Of a DNA stretch of 64,000 nucleotides, positions 10,208-20,314 are shown piece by piece. How positions within the stretch are numbered: the first letter of the stretch is position 1; every line of letters begins with the position of its first letter. A program made the position numbers and the translations under genes. The notes below the pieces were generated by a model. That model saw only the letters and a program-made list of their open reading frames with translations, was not told where the DNA came from and made no database searches. The DNA is from Epithemia pelagica (Eukaryota > Bacillariophyta > Bacillariophyceae > Surirellales > Surirellaceae): assembly GCA_946965045.2 (NCBI GenBank), contig OX337228.1, forward strand, positions 4,278,001-4,342,000, read 5' to 3'.

Positions 10208-11824
10208 ATGTCCAGTCGATCATCTAGAAAACGAGCCCGTTCGAACCAACGATCATTCGTATCGTCGCTCCGCCCGTTCTTGGCTGTTTGCAGCTGCGTT
10301 GTTGTGGGCATCGAGGGATTTTCGCCTTCCTCGAAACCTTGCGAATCCCTCAAGACTTGCATCCAAGTCCCCAGAAAATCTCAATCCATCATCCCTCCAT
10401 CTACTCCCAGGGATCTCAGGAGCCCGCAACCTCAGAAATGGTGTTTATTTTCTTCCCAATCCGCCTCTAGCACAAGTACAAGTGTGGTCGATTTGGCCAC
10501 GCAACCGACGGATTTGTCGACCGCCTCAGTCTTCCGAAAGAAGCGCAGTATGAGCGAACTCGCAGGTCTCTATATTATTGGATTTTCTCTCTTGGCAACC
10601 ATTGTATACACTTTGGCAAGCTCGATGGGAACAAAAGTCATTGAGACATCCCCTGGTGGTCGCTTGGTCTTTGTTTCCGAGGCTGCGGAGGAACTGGGAA
10701 GCAACATTCTGGAGGCAGCTTTTCCCCTCACAGCTACCGATGCAGTGACAGGGGCATTGGGTGAAGCAACAGCTGGTATTGCAGCTGCGTTCTCTTCCTT
10801 AATTCTCTCAAGTTTTCTCAGCAATATGATGAAAAGACCTGAGAAGTTGAATACACCAGATCAAGGTGATCCACTGCTTGAAGCAACAAACGATCCACAA
10901 ATCATGAATTTGAAGCAACAAGTGATAGAGCAACAGGGAAAACTGCAATCGCGAGACTTGGGAAGAAAGGCTATAGCTAATGGTGACTTCTTTGTTGCTC
11001 AGGCGGCTGCTTTACCGTTGCTGGAGAGCGTTGGATTGCCGCCCTCCTTTGCAACTTTGGCAGCGGTGCTGCTTGCTGCGGTGCCGGCGGAAATCGTCAA
11101 TGTTTTGGGCCGACAGAGAATAGAAAAAGATCGAAGGATGTTGGAATTCATCATCGACCAGGAAGAAGAAACACGTAAATCGTTGGAGAAGCCCTTTCCG
11201 TTAAATCTCATATTTCCTCTACAAGCTGAAGAATTGGCAGAGGAGCTTCGGAAAAAGAGGGAAAGAACAATGCAACCAGACAGCTCTCTGATGAACGAAG
11301 GTCTATGGGTAGAGATTATTTCGGATCTTATCAAATGGCTGTCGTATGGAGTGCTCAGTACAGATTTTCAAGGCATGATGACTTACAACGGACTGCCTCT
11401 TTTCCCTGGTTTGGAAAGTGCCTGGTATGGAGTCATTGCCGGGTTGTGCGCTCAAATATATGCCGATACATTTTCGACTGTATTTGGGTTTGGTGGTCAA
11501 ACCAAACGACAGGAAGTTCTATCACGCAGTCTTTTGAAATGGGTGGCAACCTACCTACTGGAGGCCGTCTCGGCTGGAGTTTTGTTTGGAGTTTATGAGT
11601 TTGCTCAGATTCCTGCCACAGCCGTTGTGTCGGCAGTGCTCTCGGGGGCAGCAGACAATTGCTCTGGATCACAAGATTTCAATTTGTGTATGGAGACGTA
11701 CCTTGTTTATAATCCACCGGGTGCGTCACCCGAAGCCCAGCTACGGTCCCTCGTCACCACAATTGTCAGTCTCTTGAACAAATACTCACCGGACAGCTTT
11801 TATCCGATCGACGCATTTTTCTGA
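10208..11824 (+). CDS. plastid-targeted multi-span membrane protein, unknown
   Basis: A 538-residue protein of unknown function. The frame is open upstream to 10172, but the first ATG is at 10208. Starting there gives a basic N-terminus, a hydrophobic core (FLAVCSCVVVGIEG) and then Phe directly after the predicted cleavage site (GIEG|FSPSS), followed by a Ser/Pro/Lys-rich stretch. That is the bipartite presequence of a complex plastid. The mature part has about five hydrophobic segments: near LAGLYIIGFSLLATIVYTLA, one at TAGIAAAFSSLILSSFL, one at SFATLAAVLLAAVPAEIV, and two in the C-terminal third around AWYGVIAGLCAQIYAD and LLEAVSAGVLFGVYEFA. Between them lies a charged, Gln/Glu/Lys-rich stretch likely to face the stroma. 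I do not recognise a family. Targeting is well supported; location in the thylakoid or envelope is open. Confidence 0.78.
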   Translation: MSSRSSRKRARSNQRSFVSSLRPFLAVCSCVVVGIEGFSPSSKPCESLKTCIQVPRKSQSIIPPSTPRDLRSPQPQKWCLFSSQSASSTSTSVVDLATQPTDLSTASVFRKKRSMSELAGLYIIGFSLLATIVYTLASSMGTKVIETSPGGRLVFVSEAAEELGSNILEAAFPLTATDAVTGALGEATAGIAAAFSSLILSSFLSNMMKRPEKLNTPDQGDPLLEATNDPQIMNLKQQVIEQQGKLQSRDLGRKAIANGDFFVAQAAALPLLESVGLPPSFATLAAVLLAAVPAEIVNVLGRQRIEKDRRMLEFIIDQEEETRKSLEKPFPLNLIFPLQAEELAEELRKKRERTMQPDSSLMNEGLWVEIISDLIKWLSYGVLSTDFQGMMTYNGLPLFPGLESAWYGVIAGLCAQIYADTFSTVFGFGGQTKRQEVLSRSLLKWVATYLLEAVSAGVLFGVYEFAQIPATAVVSAVLSGAADNCSGSQDFNLCMETYLVYNPPGASPEAQLRSLVTTIVSLLNKYSPDSFYPIDAFF

Positions 11825-12291
11825 TCACCAAATGGTTTCCGAAACTGTTGGCTGGTGGTACCGCAGATTGACAGCAACTTCTGCTGGTTGGTTGTACCGC
11901 CGGTAGCATTCTGAACGAGTAACAATCGACTGCTGGTGGCGCATTCATTCACTTGATCACAGCGGAACGCCTCCAGAAAATATTACTGCGCTAGACTTGC
12001 GCCGATTTCATGCTCAATTACACGTTGACAGCCTTTATGAACCCCCTCCCCTGGCCCATGGCCATAATACTCCAATACTCAAACTTCATTGTTCCTTTTT
12101 TCGATAAAACAGATTCATTCAATAGCTAGCTAGCACACATAGCTTGTGGGGTTTTGGTGATTCGGAAGTTCAGCCCGTGCTGGCGCGTTCTCGGAAGCAA
12201 GACGCGTCCGTGTCCGTACGTCTGTCCGCACAGCGCGACCACAATCATGAGGAATGAGGACCAACAATTCTTCCTTTATCAGTAATGGACC
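11825..12291. other. intergenic region upstream of bystin
   Basis: This 467-bp gap lies between two rightward genes. It should contain the 3' end of the plastid membrane protein gene and the bystin promoter. A short tandem tagctagctagc lies near 12123. Nothing else is supported. Confidence 0.5.
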
Positions 12292-13722
12292 ATGCCGAAA
12301 ACAAAAAAGATCAGAGCCGCCGCGTTGGAGGGAAAGTATGCCCGACATGACCCCCTTGGTCAAGTGATTGCCAATGATGCAAACCAAAGTAAATATGCCT
12401 CCCAGAATTCAAGGCGCTCCAACAGACGGTCCGCCACGAACAAAGGGCAGCACGACGACGATGGCCTTTTGGACAGTGAAACCAGCAGAAAAATTCTTGA
12501 GATTGGAAAGCAGCAGCAACTGGAAATTCAAGCCGAGGAATATGCAGAACGAAGAATAAAGCGTCAAGAGCATGACAGCAGGCCGCAGAACAACGATAGC
12601 GACGACGATGACGAGGAAGAGGCCAATATGCTGTTGGGCGAAGAAAATGAGGATGATGACGAGCACAATTTACGCGTTGAGCAAGATGATAAGGGATACG
12701 TGACGATTACCGAAATGCCTGGACTTTCGTTGGAAGATGAGGCGCTGGTGGCTTCCATGATGGGCAATGCAACCGAGAATACGATGGAGCCTCGTCAAAC
12801 ACTTGCCGATATGATTCTTGAAAAAATACACGAAAAGGAAGCAGAAAAACGTGGTGAAATAGACATGAATGACGGTGATCACGGTATGATGATGATGAAT
12901 CATTTGCCAGCCAAGGTGGTGGAGGTCTACACCGATATTGGACGTATATTGAGTCGTTATACATCTGGCAAATTACCCAAAGCTTTCAAGGTCATTCCCT
13001 CGTTGTCCAATTGGGAAGAAATTTTGTACCTCACACGCCCCGACATGTGGACAGCTCCTGCTATGTTTCAAGCAACTCGAATCTTTGCATCCAATTTGAA
13101 TCCTAAAATGGCTCAGCGGTTCTATCGTTTGGTGTTATTGGATGCAGTGCGAGATGACATTTCTCACAACCAGAAACTCAACTACCATTACTACATGGCT
13201 TTGAAAAAGAGTGTGTACAAGCCGGCTGCCTTTTTCAAGGGCATTTTGTTACCGCTCTGTCAGGCAGCCGACTGTACACTTCGAGAAGCCGCTATTGTGG
13301 CCTCGGTGCTTCAACGCGTGTCCATTCCGGTTCATCACTCCGCCGTGGCCATTCACAAGTTGGCGACCGTGTCTTCCATGGAGGACGATGGTATGCGAAC
13401 AACGTATTCAGGTGCCACATCGATTTTTCTCAAAACTCTCCTGAACAAAAAATACTCGTTGCCAGCGCCCGTAATTGCGAGCTTGGTCCAGTACTTTGTT
13501 CGATTTACAAGTACGGATGTCGTGTTGCCCGTGTTGTGGCATCAATCACTGTTAGTCTTTGTAGAACGATACAAGCTCGAGTTACAAGGAGGTCCGACCA
13601 AAGAAGCGCTGAAGCGCGTCATGAAAAAGCACTTTCACCCCAAGATCACTCCTGAAATTAGACGAGAATTGTTTGGAGCAGCAGCCTACCAACAAGAACG
13701 ACAGCAAATGGGAATTTCATAG
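12292..13722 (+). CDS. BYSL: bystin (Enp1-like 40S ribosome biogenesis factor)
   Basis: A 476-residue bystin/Enp1 homologue, a nucleolar factor needed for 18S rRNA processing and pre-40S export. The first about 190 residues are basic then acidic and variable, as in the family. From about residue 200 the conserved bystin domain follows: TDIGRILSRYTSGKLPKAFK, then LYLTRPDMWTAPAMFQATRIF, then NPKMAQRFYRLVLLDAVRDDI, YYMALKKSVYKPAAFFKGILLPLC and a C-terminal HPKITPEIRRELF. Length is as expected for the family. The start is an ATG at 12292; an overlapping out-of-frame ATG lies five bases upstream. No intron is needed. It is convergent with the chalcone-isomerase-like gene, with 82 bp between the stops. 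A complete and probably functional gene. Confidence 0.93.
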   Translation: MPKTKKIRAAALEGKYARHDPLGQVIANDANQSKYASQNSRRSNRRSATNKGQHDDDGLLDSETSRKILEIGKQQQLEIQAEEYAERRIKRQEHDSRPQNNDSDDDDEEEANMLLGEENEDDDEHNLRVEQDDKGYVTITEMPGLSLEDEALVASMMGNATENTMEPRQTLADMILEKIHEKEAEKRGEIDMNDGDHGMMMMNHLPAKVVEVYTDIGRILSRYTSGKLPKAFKVIPSLSNWEEILYLTRPDMWTAPAMFQATRIFASNLNPKMAQRFYRLVLLDAVRDDISHNQKLNYHYYMALKKSVYKPAAFFKGILLPLCQAADCTLREAAIVASVLQRVSIPVHHSAVAIHKLATVSSMEDDGMRTTYSGATSIFLKTLLNKKYSLPAPVIASLVQYFVRFTSTDVVLPVLWHQSLLVFVERYKLELQGGPTKEALKRVMKKHFHPKITPEIRRELFGAAAYQQERQQMGIS

Positions 13723-13804
13723 TAGTTTATTTGAAATAGGAACCTTGTAACTAGGTAGATTCAAACGTTTTTGTGTGAATCTGTAGTCATGCAGTCCATC
13801 TTTC

Positions 13805-14437
13805 TCATGAAGCACAACAATTCTCCAGACACGAATTGAGCAATGGAGGGCTGGCACATTTTTCGTCCAGATAAACATCACAAAAGGCTTTGGCCAACGT
13901 TGGCGATTCGATACGTCCCTGCCCTTTGCCATTCACTGCAACATCCAACCCAATGCTGGGGTCGCAAATAAACTCCAGTTGTGTGCCCTTGACTGCGGCG
14001 CCTCCCGAACTTGCTACACCATTCAACAAGATACTTTTGAGTGACTCGACGTCGCTGTGGCTTCCAGAATGCCGTGGAGCTACCGAGTCGGCAATGGCCG
14101 AAGCCATTTTTTCGGCCCCCACCTTAAAGGCCATTTCCAACAAAAATGTGGTACATTCTTCCTTGGCGCCATTGCGGAGGGCAGTCAATGCCTTTTGTTT
14201 GGAACTTGAACGTGAAATCGTGGATAACTTTTCCTTGAGTGCGGCTTGACAGTACATGGCAACGCTGTAGACTTTGATGGGACCCTTTTTGCGGACGCCC
14301 ACGCCAAAGATTTCCAACCCATTGCGCGTGGGGGGAAAGGCAATTTTGGTCGCCGAGTCCGTCATGGCGGCGTCCACTCTGGACACCAACAAAACATAGC
14401 ACAATGCCAAGAAGCGAAGAAAGATGGTCCTCATCAT
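13805..14437 (-). CDS. chalcone isomerase-like domain protein with signal peptide
   Basis: A 210-residue protein of the chalcone-flavanone isomerase-like fold. Recognisable elements are the strand-turn FGVGVRKKGPIKVYSVAMYC, a helical middle, and the C-terminal SPTLAKAFCDVYLDEKCASPPL typical of the fold's final helix. The start is taken at an ATG at 14437 (a second ATG follows at 14434) because that gives a clean signal peptide, RTIFLRFLALCYVLLVSRVDA, cut before AMTDS. An in-frame ATG at 14473 would put a charged stretch in front. There is no Phe after the site, so the route is the secretory pathway or ER rather than an ASAFAP plastid route. Several late cysteines suggest disulfides. In protists and fungi such domains are generally not flavonoid enzymes; a fatty-acid-binding-like role is possible but not shown. 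It is divergent from the purine enzyme gene at 14721. Confidence 0.78.
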   Translation of the reverse strand: MMRTIFLRFLALCYVLLVSRVDAAMTDSATKIAFPPTRNGLEIFGVGVRKKGPIKVYSVAMYCQAALKEKLSTISRSSSKQKALTALRNGAKEECTTFLLEMAFKVGAEKMASAIADSVAPRHSGSHSDVESLKSILLNGVASSGGAAVKGTQLEFICDPSIGLDVAVNGKGQGRIESPTLAKAFCDVYLDEKCASPPLLNSCLENCCAS

Positions 14438-14720
14438 GGTGGGTGGGTGTGATTGCGCTTGATATTTTTTCATTGATCGGATATCTCTCCAAACTCCAAA
14501 CGACACACACAACACGTGGAGCCTGCAGATGTCTGATTGACGTCAGTCCCCAATGGGACTCAACGGAAAAAAGATACCAATGGAGATCCACGACTAATAA
14601 GCCACCACTCTACGTCTGCTTTGATGGCCACGAAAAAAAAGAAGATCCGAAATCTATTGTTGCGAGTTGGTGTTTTCGAGGAAACAAACCCCAAACAGGG
14701 AGATCTGATTAAACAACATC

Positions 14721-17700
14721 ATGACCGAGTCTGGAACAAGTCGAAAAGCTACGGCGTCAGTACTGGGATTTGGAGCACGAGCCCCCGAGACGGTCCTCCA
14801 GGTGTTGTCTCAAGCTGTTAACAGTGAGACAAAGGAGATCCAACAGATTGTCCTCCAACGGTCCACAGCGATCGAATATGCCTTGTCTCAGGCTCCCCAT
14901 CGTTCCTTTTTGACCTCTTCCTCGAGTACAACGCCGCAAGATATGGAAACGACTACTTCGACTCGAAAAGATTTGCTCTTGTACTGTCTTCCTCGTAGTT
15001 GGACCGAATACAAGGCGGCAGTGGCAAGTGGTGAAGCCTCTCATGTTCGATCCATGTTGCTCTCATTTGATACACCGGCCTCCACCGTTGTCGCCGTCTA
15101 TGACACGGAGCAACATAAGATTCTTGGATCGGATGGCAGCAGCAGCATTCTTCAAGCCCTGAGTGGTGACGCCGCCAGTCAACAATTCTTGGCGATTGCC
15201 GCCCTGGCTGCGTTGAACAAGCTCGATCAAGACAAGGCCATGCCATACCTCGGCCTCACACCCGATCAACTTGATACTGTCATTGTGGTAGGGTCTGGAG
15301 GGCGAGAACATGCTCTGGCCGTGGCTTTGGCGCAGTCGCCACTGATTGGCAAAGTTTTGGTCTCACCCGGAAATGGTGGAACGGCCACAGAAGGTGGGAA
15401 AATCGAAAATGTTGTGAATGGGAAACAAGACAATCCGAGTATCGTCGCCTTGGCACAAGAAACCAAGGCAAAAATGGTTGTTGTTGGTCCCGAGGCCCCC
15501 CTCGTCGATGGACTGGTCGATGAGCTCGCGGCAAAATGTCCCAATGTGTTGGCCTTTGGACCGACCAAGGCCGCTGCCGAATTGGAAGCTTCCAAGGCAT
15601 TCACCAAGGACTTTTTGCAACAGATTGGAATACCCACTGCCAAGTATCGGAACTTTACTGACGTCCAGGAAGCCTTGACCTATGTAGAGTCGCTCGATAT
15701 ACCCTCGGAACGTCAGGTGGTCAAGGCTTCCGGGTTGGCGGCAGGAAAAGGAGTCTTATTGCCCAAAACCAAGGAAGAAACAATTCAAGCCGTGAACGAG
15801 ATCATGTCAGATCGAGCATTTGGAGCTGCTGGTGATACATGTGTTATTGAGTCCTTCCTCACTGGACCGGAAGCCTCCTGTTTTGCCTTTTGTGACGGCA
15901 AGACGGCTCGTCTCATGCCGGCCGCGCAAGATCACAAACGTGCGCTTGACAACGACGAAGGATTGAACACAGGAGGAATGGGAGCCTACGCCCCGGCACC
16001 CTGTGTCACACCAAACATGCAAAAGGAAATTGAGGCCATGTGTCAACTGACTGTCCAAAAAATGGCCGAGCGAGGTACTCCCTATGTAGGCCTCTTGTAC
16101 GCCGGAATGATGCTCACACCCGATGGTCCCTACGTGCTGGAGTTTAATTGCCGTTTTGGAGATCCCGAAACACAGGCAGTCTTACCGCTGCTGGAAACAG
16201 ACTTGTACGAGGTCATGACAGCATGTTGCACGGGGACACTGGATCAAATGGATGTACGCTTTCGTCCCAGTACGGCCGCTGCCACGGTTGTGTGTGCCGC
16301 CAAGGGATATCCTCAAAAATATCCAAAGGGGATGGAGATATCAGGTATCGGCCAAGCAAATGCCATTCGCGACGTCAAGGTTTATCACGCTGGCACCAAA
16401 CTGGATTCATCGTCAAGCGGAACGCATGTAACACGTTGTTCGGGTGGTCGAGTCTTGACCGTTACGGGTGTGGGATCTACCTTGAAATCAGCATTGCAAG
16501 TTGCTTACATGGGAGTTGACAAGATTGATTTTCTCGACGACAAAGTGCCAGGAGAGTCCTTCTTGCACCATCGCACGGACATTGGGAAGAAAGCCGTCCA
16601 CAAAAAGATGCGGATTGGAATCTTGGGTTCCACACGTGGAACAGCCCTCGTTCCTGTCATGGAGGCATGCGCGAACGGAACCTTGAACGCAGAGATTGTG
16701 GCAGTGGTTAGCAACAAAGGTTCGGCACCCATTCTCGAAAAGGGCAAGTCTTTGGGAAAAGCTGTGACTGTCAAGGCCTTGTCGTCCAAAGGCTTGACGC
16801 GAGAACAATTTGATGCTGAATGCACTTCCGTGTTGGTAGGGGCCGGTGTGGAATTTGTACTCATGGTAGGATACATGCGCATCGTGTCGGCGCCGTTTTG
16901 TCAGTATTGGGCAGGAAGATGCATCAATGTACACCCATCACTGCTCCCTAAACATGCTGGAGGAATGGATCTGGCGGTTCACCAAGCTGTTTTAGATGCC
17001 AAAGAGACGGAAAGCGGATGCACGATTCATCAGGTGACCGAAACCGTGGACGGAGGACCTATTGTGATTCAGAAACGAGTGACAGTGGAAGCGGGGGATA
17101 CTGCCGAATCATTGAAGGCCAAAATCCAGCCCTTGGAAGGCCCTGCGTTCGTGGAAGCTATTGAAATGTTCTCAAAGGCCGAAGTCATAAGTTATGCCGA
17201 CGCTGGAGTCAACATTGATGCAGGAAATTCTTTGGTAGAATTGATCAAACCATTCTGCAAGGCCACTCGACGTCCTGGCTGCGATGCCGATCTTGGTGGC
17301 TTTGGTGGTTTGTTTGACTTACGTGCGGCTGGATATAACACAGATGAAACTGTCTTGATTGGTGCCACGGACGGGGTTGGCACGAAACTCAAAATTGCTC
17401 ATGCCACTGGAAAACACGAAACCATTGGAATTGACCTCGTTGCCATGTGTGTCAATGATCTAATTGTGGCAGGAGGAGAGCCCTTGTTCTTCCTTGATTA
17501 TTTTGCAACGGGACATCTTGAAGTCCAAGAAGCAGCGGCAGTTGTCCAGGGAATCGCGAGAGGTTGTGAGGATGCGAATTGCGGTCTAATCGGAGGTGAG
17601 ACGGCTGAGATGCCATCCATGTATGCTCCTGGGAGCTACGATTTGGCAGGATTCAGCGTGGGGGCTGTCATAAAAGGAGAAATTCTACCAAAGAATGTCA

Positions 17701-18227
17701 AAGCGGGTGACGTGCTCCTTGGAGTAAGTAGTAGTGGATTACACAGCAATGGATTCTCACTTGTACGCAAGTTGGTGGAACGAGAGGGATATACGTATGA
17801 GAGCCCGTGTCCGTGGGATGCTTCTCAAGGAAGTGTAGGGGATTCGTTGCTCACGCCAACAAAAATCTATGTTCGATCTTGCCTTCCTCTCGTCAAGGCA
17901 AAACTTGTGAAAGGAATGGCGCACATTACAGGAGGAGGCCTCTTAGAGAACCTTCCTAGAGTTCTTCCTGATGGTGTGGGGGCCAAAATCACGAATCATC
18001 CGTCTCTGCCGTCCGTATTCAAGTGGCTGAAGGAGGCAAGTGGCTTGGACGATAAAGAAATGCTACGAACGTTTAACTGCGGTGTCGGAATGGTGGTTAT
18101 CGTCGATAAGGCAGATGTCGGTGCGGCCTTGTCGCTCCTGGAAAAGAGTGGTGAAAAGGACGTAGTGGAACTGGGTCTCCTCTTTGATGGTCCGAAAGAA
18201 GTTGTGGTGGATGGTGAACTGAGATAG
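14721..18227 (+). CDS. trifunctional purine biosynthesis enzyme GARS-GART-AIRS with N-terminal extension
   Basis: A 1168-residue fusion catalysing steps 2, 3 and 5 of de novo IMP synthesis. GARS (phosphoribosylamine-glycine ligase, PurD) spans about 186-625, starting VIVVGSGGREHALA, with ATP-grasp motifs GGMGAYAPAP and EFNCRFGDPETQ. GART (glycinamide ribonucleotide formyltransferase, PurN) spans about 630-820: IGILGSTRGT, the folate-site INVHPSLLPKH with the catalytic Asn/His region, and TVDGGPIV with the conserved Asp. AIRS (PurM) spans about 823-1168: GATDGVGTKLKIA, CVNDLIVAGGEPLFFLDY, IGGETAEMPSMY, HITGGGLLENLPR. The order GARS-GART-AIRS differs from the animal GARS-AIRS-GART fusion. Residues 1-185 match no domain I know: helical, Ser/Thr-rich, without an obvious targeting peptide. 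Intronless, with the start an ATG at 14721. All three catalytic domains look intact. Probably cytosolic. Confidence 0.95.
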   Translation: MTESGTSRKATASVLGFGARAPETVLQVLSQAVNSETKEIQQIVLQRSTAIEYALSQAPHRSFLTSSSSTTPQDMETTTSTRKDLLLYCLPRSWTEYKAAVASGEASHVRSMLLSFDTPASTVVAVYDTEQHKILGSDGSSSILQALSGDAASQQFLAIAALAALNKLDQDKAMPYLGLTPDQLDTVIVVGSGGREHALAVALAQSPLIGKVLVSPGNGGTATEGGKIENVVNGKQDNPSIVALAQETKAKMVVVGPEAPLVDGLVDELAAKCPNVLAFGPTKAAAELEASKAFTKDFLQQIGIPTAKYRNFTDVQEALTYVESLDIPSERQVVKASGLAAGKGVLLPKTKEETIQAVNEIMSDRAFGAAGDTCVIESFLTGPEASCFAFCDGKTARLMPAAQDHKRALDNDEGLNTGGMGAYAPAPCVTPNMQKEIEAMCQLTVQKMAERGTPYVGLLYAGMMLTPDGPYVLEFNCRFGDPETQAVLPLLETDLYEVMTACCTGTLDQMDVRFRPSTAAATVVCAAKGYPQKYPKGMEISGIGQANAIRDVKVYHAGTKLDSSSSGTHVTRCSGGRVLTVTGVGSTLKSALQVAYMGVDKIDFLDDKVPGESFLHHRTDIGKKAVHKKMRIGILGSTRGTALVPVMEACANGTLNAEIVAVVSNKGSAPILEKGKSLGKAVTVKALSSKGLTREQFDAECTSVLVGAGVEFVLMVGYMRIVSAPFCQYWAGRCINVHPSLLPKHAGGMDLAVHQAVLDAKETESGCTIHQVTETVDGGPIVIQKRVTVEAGDTAESLKAKIQPLEGPAFVEAIEMFSKAEVISYADAGVNIDAGNSLVELIKPFCKATRRPGCDADLGGFGGLFDLRAAGYNTDETVLIGATDGVGTKLKIAHATGKHETIGIDLVAMCVNDLIVAGGEPLFFLDYFATGHLEVQEAAAVVQGIARGCEDANCGLIGGETAEMPSMYAPGSYDLAGFSVGAVIKGEILPKNVKAGDVLLGVSSSGLHSNGFSLVRKLVEREGYTYESPCPWDASQGSVGDSLLTPTKIYVRSCLPLVKAKLVKGMAHITGGGLLENLPRVLPDGVGAKITNHPSLPSVFKWLKEASGLDDKEMLRTFNCGVGMVVIVDKADVGAALSLLEKSGEKDVVELGLLFDGPKEVVVDGELR

Positions 18228-18535
18228 TTTATGGTCGGGTACAGGAAAATAGTCGAATCATGTATAGCAACGTATAATCGTAGCCCTCTTGCGCCAGCCG
18301 CAGAGGTTCGCTCGGTCCAAAACTGTCGAGTCCCGTGCGCGTCACGGTCGTCCAATTCCATCACAAAATGAAATATTCGGACTTTGGACCCAATTTTCAA
18401 TGATAAGTTATGCCAGAAGAAAAAGAATGGACAGAGAGCCAAACCACTTTGCGGCCTTTCGTGATGCCACAAAACGTAAGCCGCGCAGATCTGTAATCAT
18501 CTCGATTCTTAGATCGAGATCAAAATACGAAGACG
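18228..18535. other. intergenic region
   Basis: This 308-bp gap lies between two rightward genes. It is expected to hold the 3' end of the purine gene and the promoter of the next gene. No credible coding frame, RNA gene or repeat is seen. Confidence 0.5.
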
Positions 18536-20229
18536 ATGACTAACATAACAAAACAGTCGATACCTCGGGGCAAGGACCTCTCGCTCACTCGTCCACGCGC
18601 AAACATAGATGCTTCCCCGTCACGAGAAGCGTCTTCTCCCAACACCGTGGATGACGAGTCCACTCAACTTGCAGGTGATAAAAACGTTGCTTCGTCGTGT
18701 AGTCGCATACCCGACGAAGACGTGCGAGCCATCTTTAAGTGTTTGTACCATGAAGTTTCCAAGCCTGAACATTTGGACTTCTCAATTGTGTACGTTGGTC
18801 CCGATGGAAAAGATCGCTCTCCGCCAGCCTTTGAGTTCTGTCCAGGTATATATGTCCTCCTTAGACCAGACAAGAAACCGAAACACAATGTCGAGAGTTT
18901 TGTACGACCAAAGCCTCCGGATCACCTTCAGCATCTAATGATGCAGAAGAAGTTACCGCCAGATTGTCCATGGGGGCTTTCTGGCCCACAGTTTCCGAAG
19001 CCAACTGCAATTCAACAGCGATACTGTTATCCAAAAGGACGGTCTGAGTATAGTAACCGAATCGGGGGAGCGCTTTGGACAATGTAAGACTGATCTCTCT
19101 GTGCTTGTTCTGCTATATTGACTCTTATTTTTCTGACTCCGTCAACTCGTTTTGTTCAACCGCCAGGTATGGAGCGGACGGGCAGGAGAACCTCGAATTC
19201 CGCATCTTGCATGTCTATTATTCTGCCAAACGTGCGGTCAACAAGGGAATCAGCCTTCCGTGGGACGTGTCAATGTCCCCACCGCCAAACAAAAAGAGGC
19301 GTACTAAACGAACTCAAAACAGATGCCTCGATCATTCACCCACTCATATTCACTCTTCCTCAAGCCAAGCGTCATCTTCTTTCTCTTGCTCGTCCCCTTC
19401 CCAGGACGGATACGAGACAATGCGTCCTCCGTCTCCTACAGTTCAACAATATGGCTACCATCATCCTTTTCATAATCATCATCCTTATCATCCTTCGCCC
19501 CATCATCATCATCACCACCACCTCCACCATTACCGTCACGCTCCCTATGTATCCCCCAGGGACTCGACGGGATATAGCAACCGCGTTGCTACGTCTCGCA
19601 GGGAAGTGTTTCGCCGTAGTCACTATACGATGGTGAACGACGCTCCTGGGAAGACACGTAGTCGCACCAATACTCTTGTCAGTCCAGTTCGAAGTTCAAT
19701 CGAACACCAGGCCCTTCAACGCATACAGACGGCTCCAAGCGAAGATAGTCGCGGACAAGACACCCCTCCTCCGATCCACAAGCACTCCGTTCAAAGCCAG
19801 GATAGCTACGACACCAAACCTTCCATACCAGTCATGGATCCGTTCGATCTCGACTCCGGGTCTCTCAAGGACATTGATTCGTATTGGAATGATCCACTCC
19901 TATCAATCATGCTCAAGCCTAGCCATGAGAACAAGAGTACTCCGTCGCACACGCCAAGTCTGCCACCCTTGAAACAAAATCGAACATTGATGGCACGATT
20001 GGAAACCTTGCAGATTAGTATCCGAGAACTCATCTTACAGGCCCCGAATACCGATGAACAAGACGTGTTGTTGTCAATGGTGACAAAGTGGGCAAACGAA
20101 TTGGCCAAGGACCCTCTCAGTGATCCCGTGCTAAGCCGACAGCCAACGGTTGAATCGGAAGATGTTTCGAGCAAAGGGTCGAACGACGAATCGAGCAAAG
20201 TATCCAATGTCGAACAAAAGAATCCATGA
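18536..20229 (+). CDS. unknown protein with His-rich tract (one intron)
   Basis: I do not recognise this gene. Two frames join across an 83-bp intron (19084-19166; GTAAGA donor, CCGCCAG acceptor): exon 1 is 18536-19083 and exon 2 is 19167-20229, giving 536 residues with ..GGALWTM|YGADGQENLEF.. across the join. The N-terminal half (about 45-230) looks folded, with many aromatic residues and Pro (DFSIVYVGPDG, FEFCPGIYVLL, DCPWGLSGPQF, NLEFRILHVYYSAKR). It is followed by a basic NKKRRTKRTQNR stretch that could be a nuclear localisation signal. After that come a His-rich tract containing a run of seven His, and a Ser/Pro/Gln-rich tail. The intron call is supported by frame and consensus on both sides. 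A nuclear regulatory role would be a guess from the basic and low-complexity regions. It is convergent with cactin, with 85 bp between the stops. Confidence 0.75.
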
Positions 20230-20314
20230 GCACTGTTGCGCTGAGTCGTGAATGTATCCATTGTTTAGTATTAAGGAATGAACTAATACTGTGATCAAAA
20301 GGCCTTCATCAACA

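Noticed and set aside
19372-19623. A Met/Arg-rich minus-strand frame
   Set aside because: Antisense of the His-codon tract in the intron-containing gene at 18536-20229.
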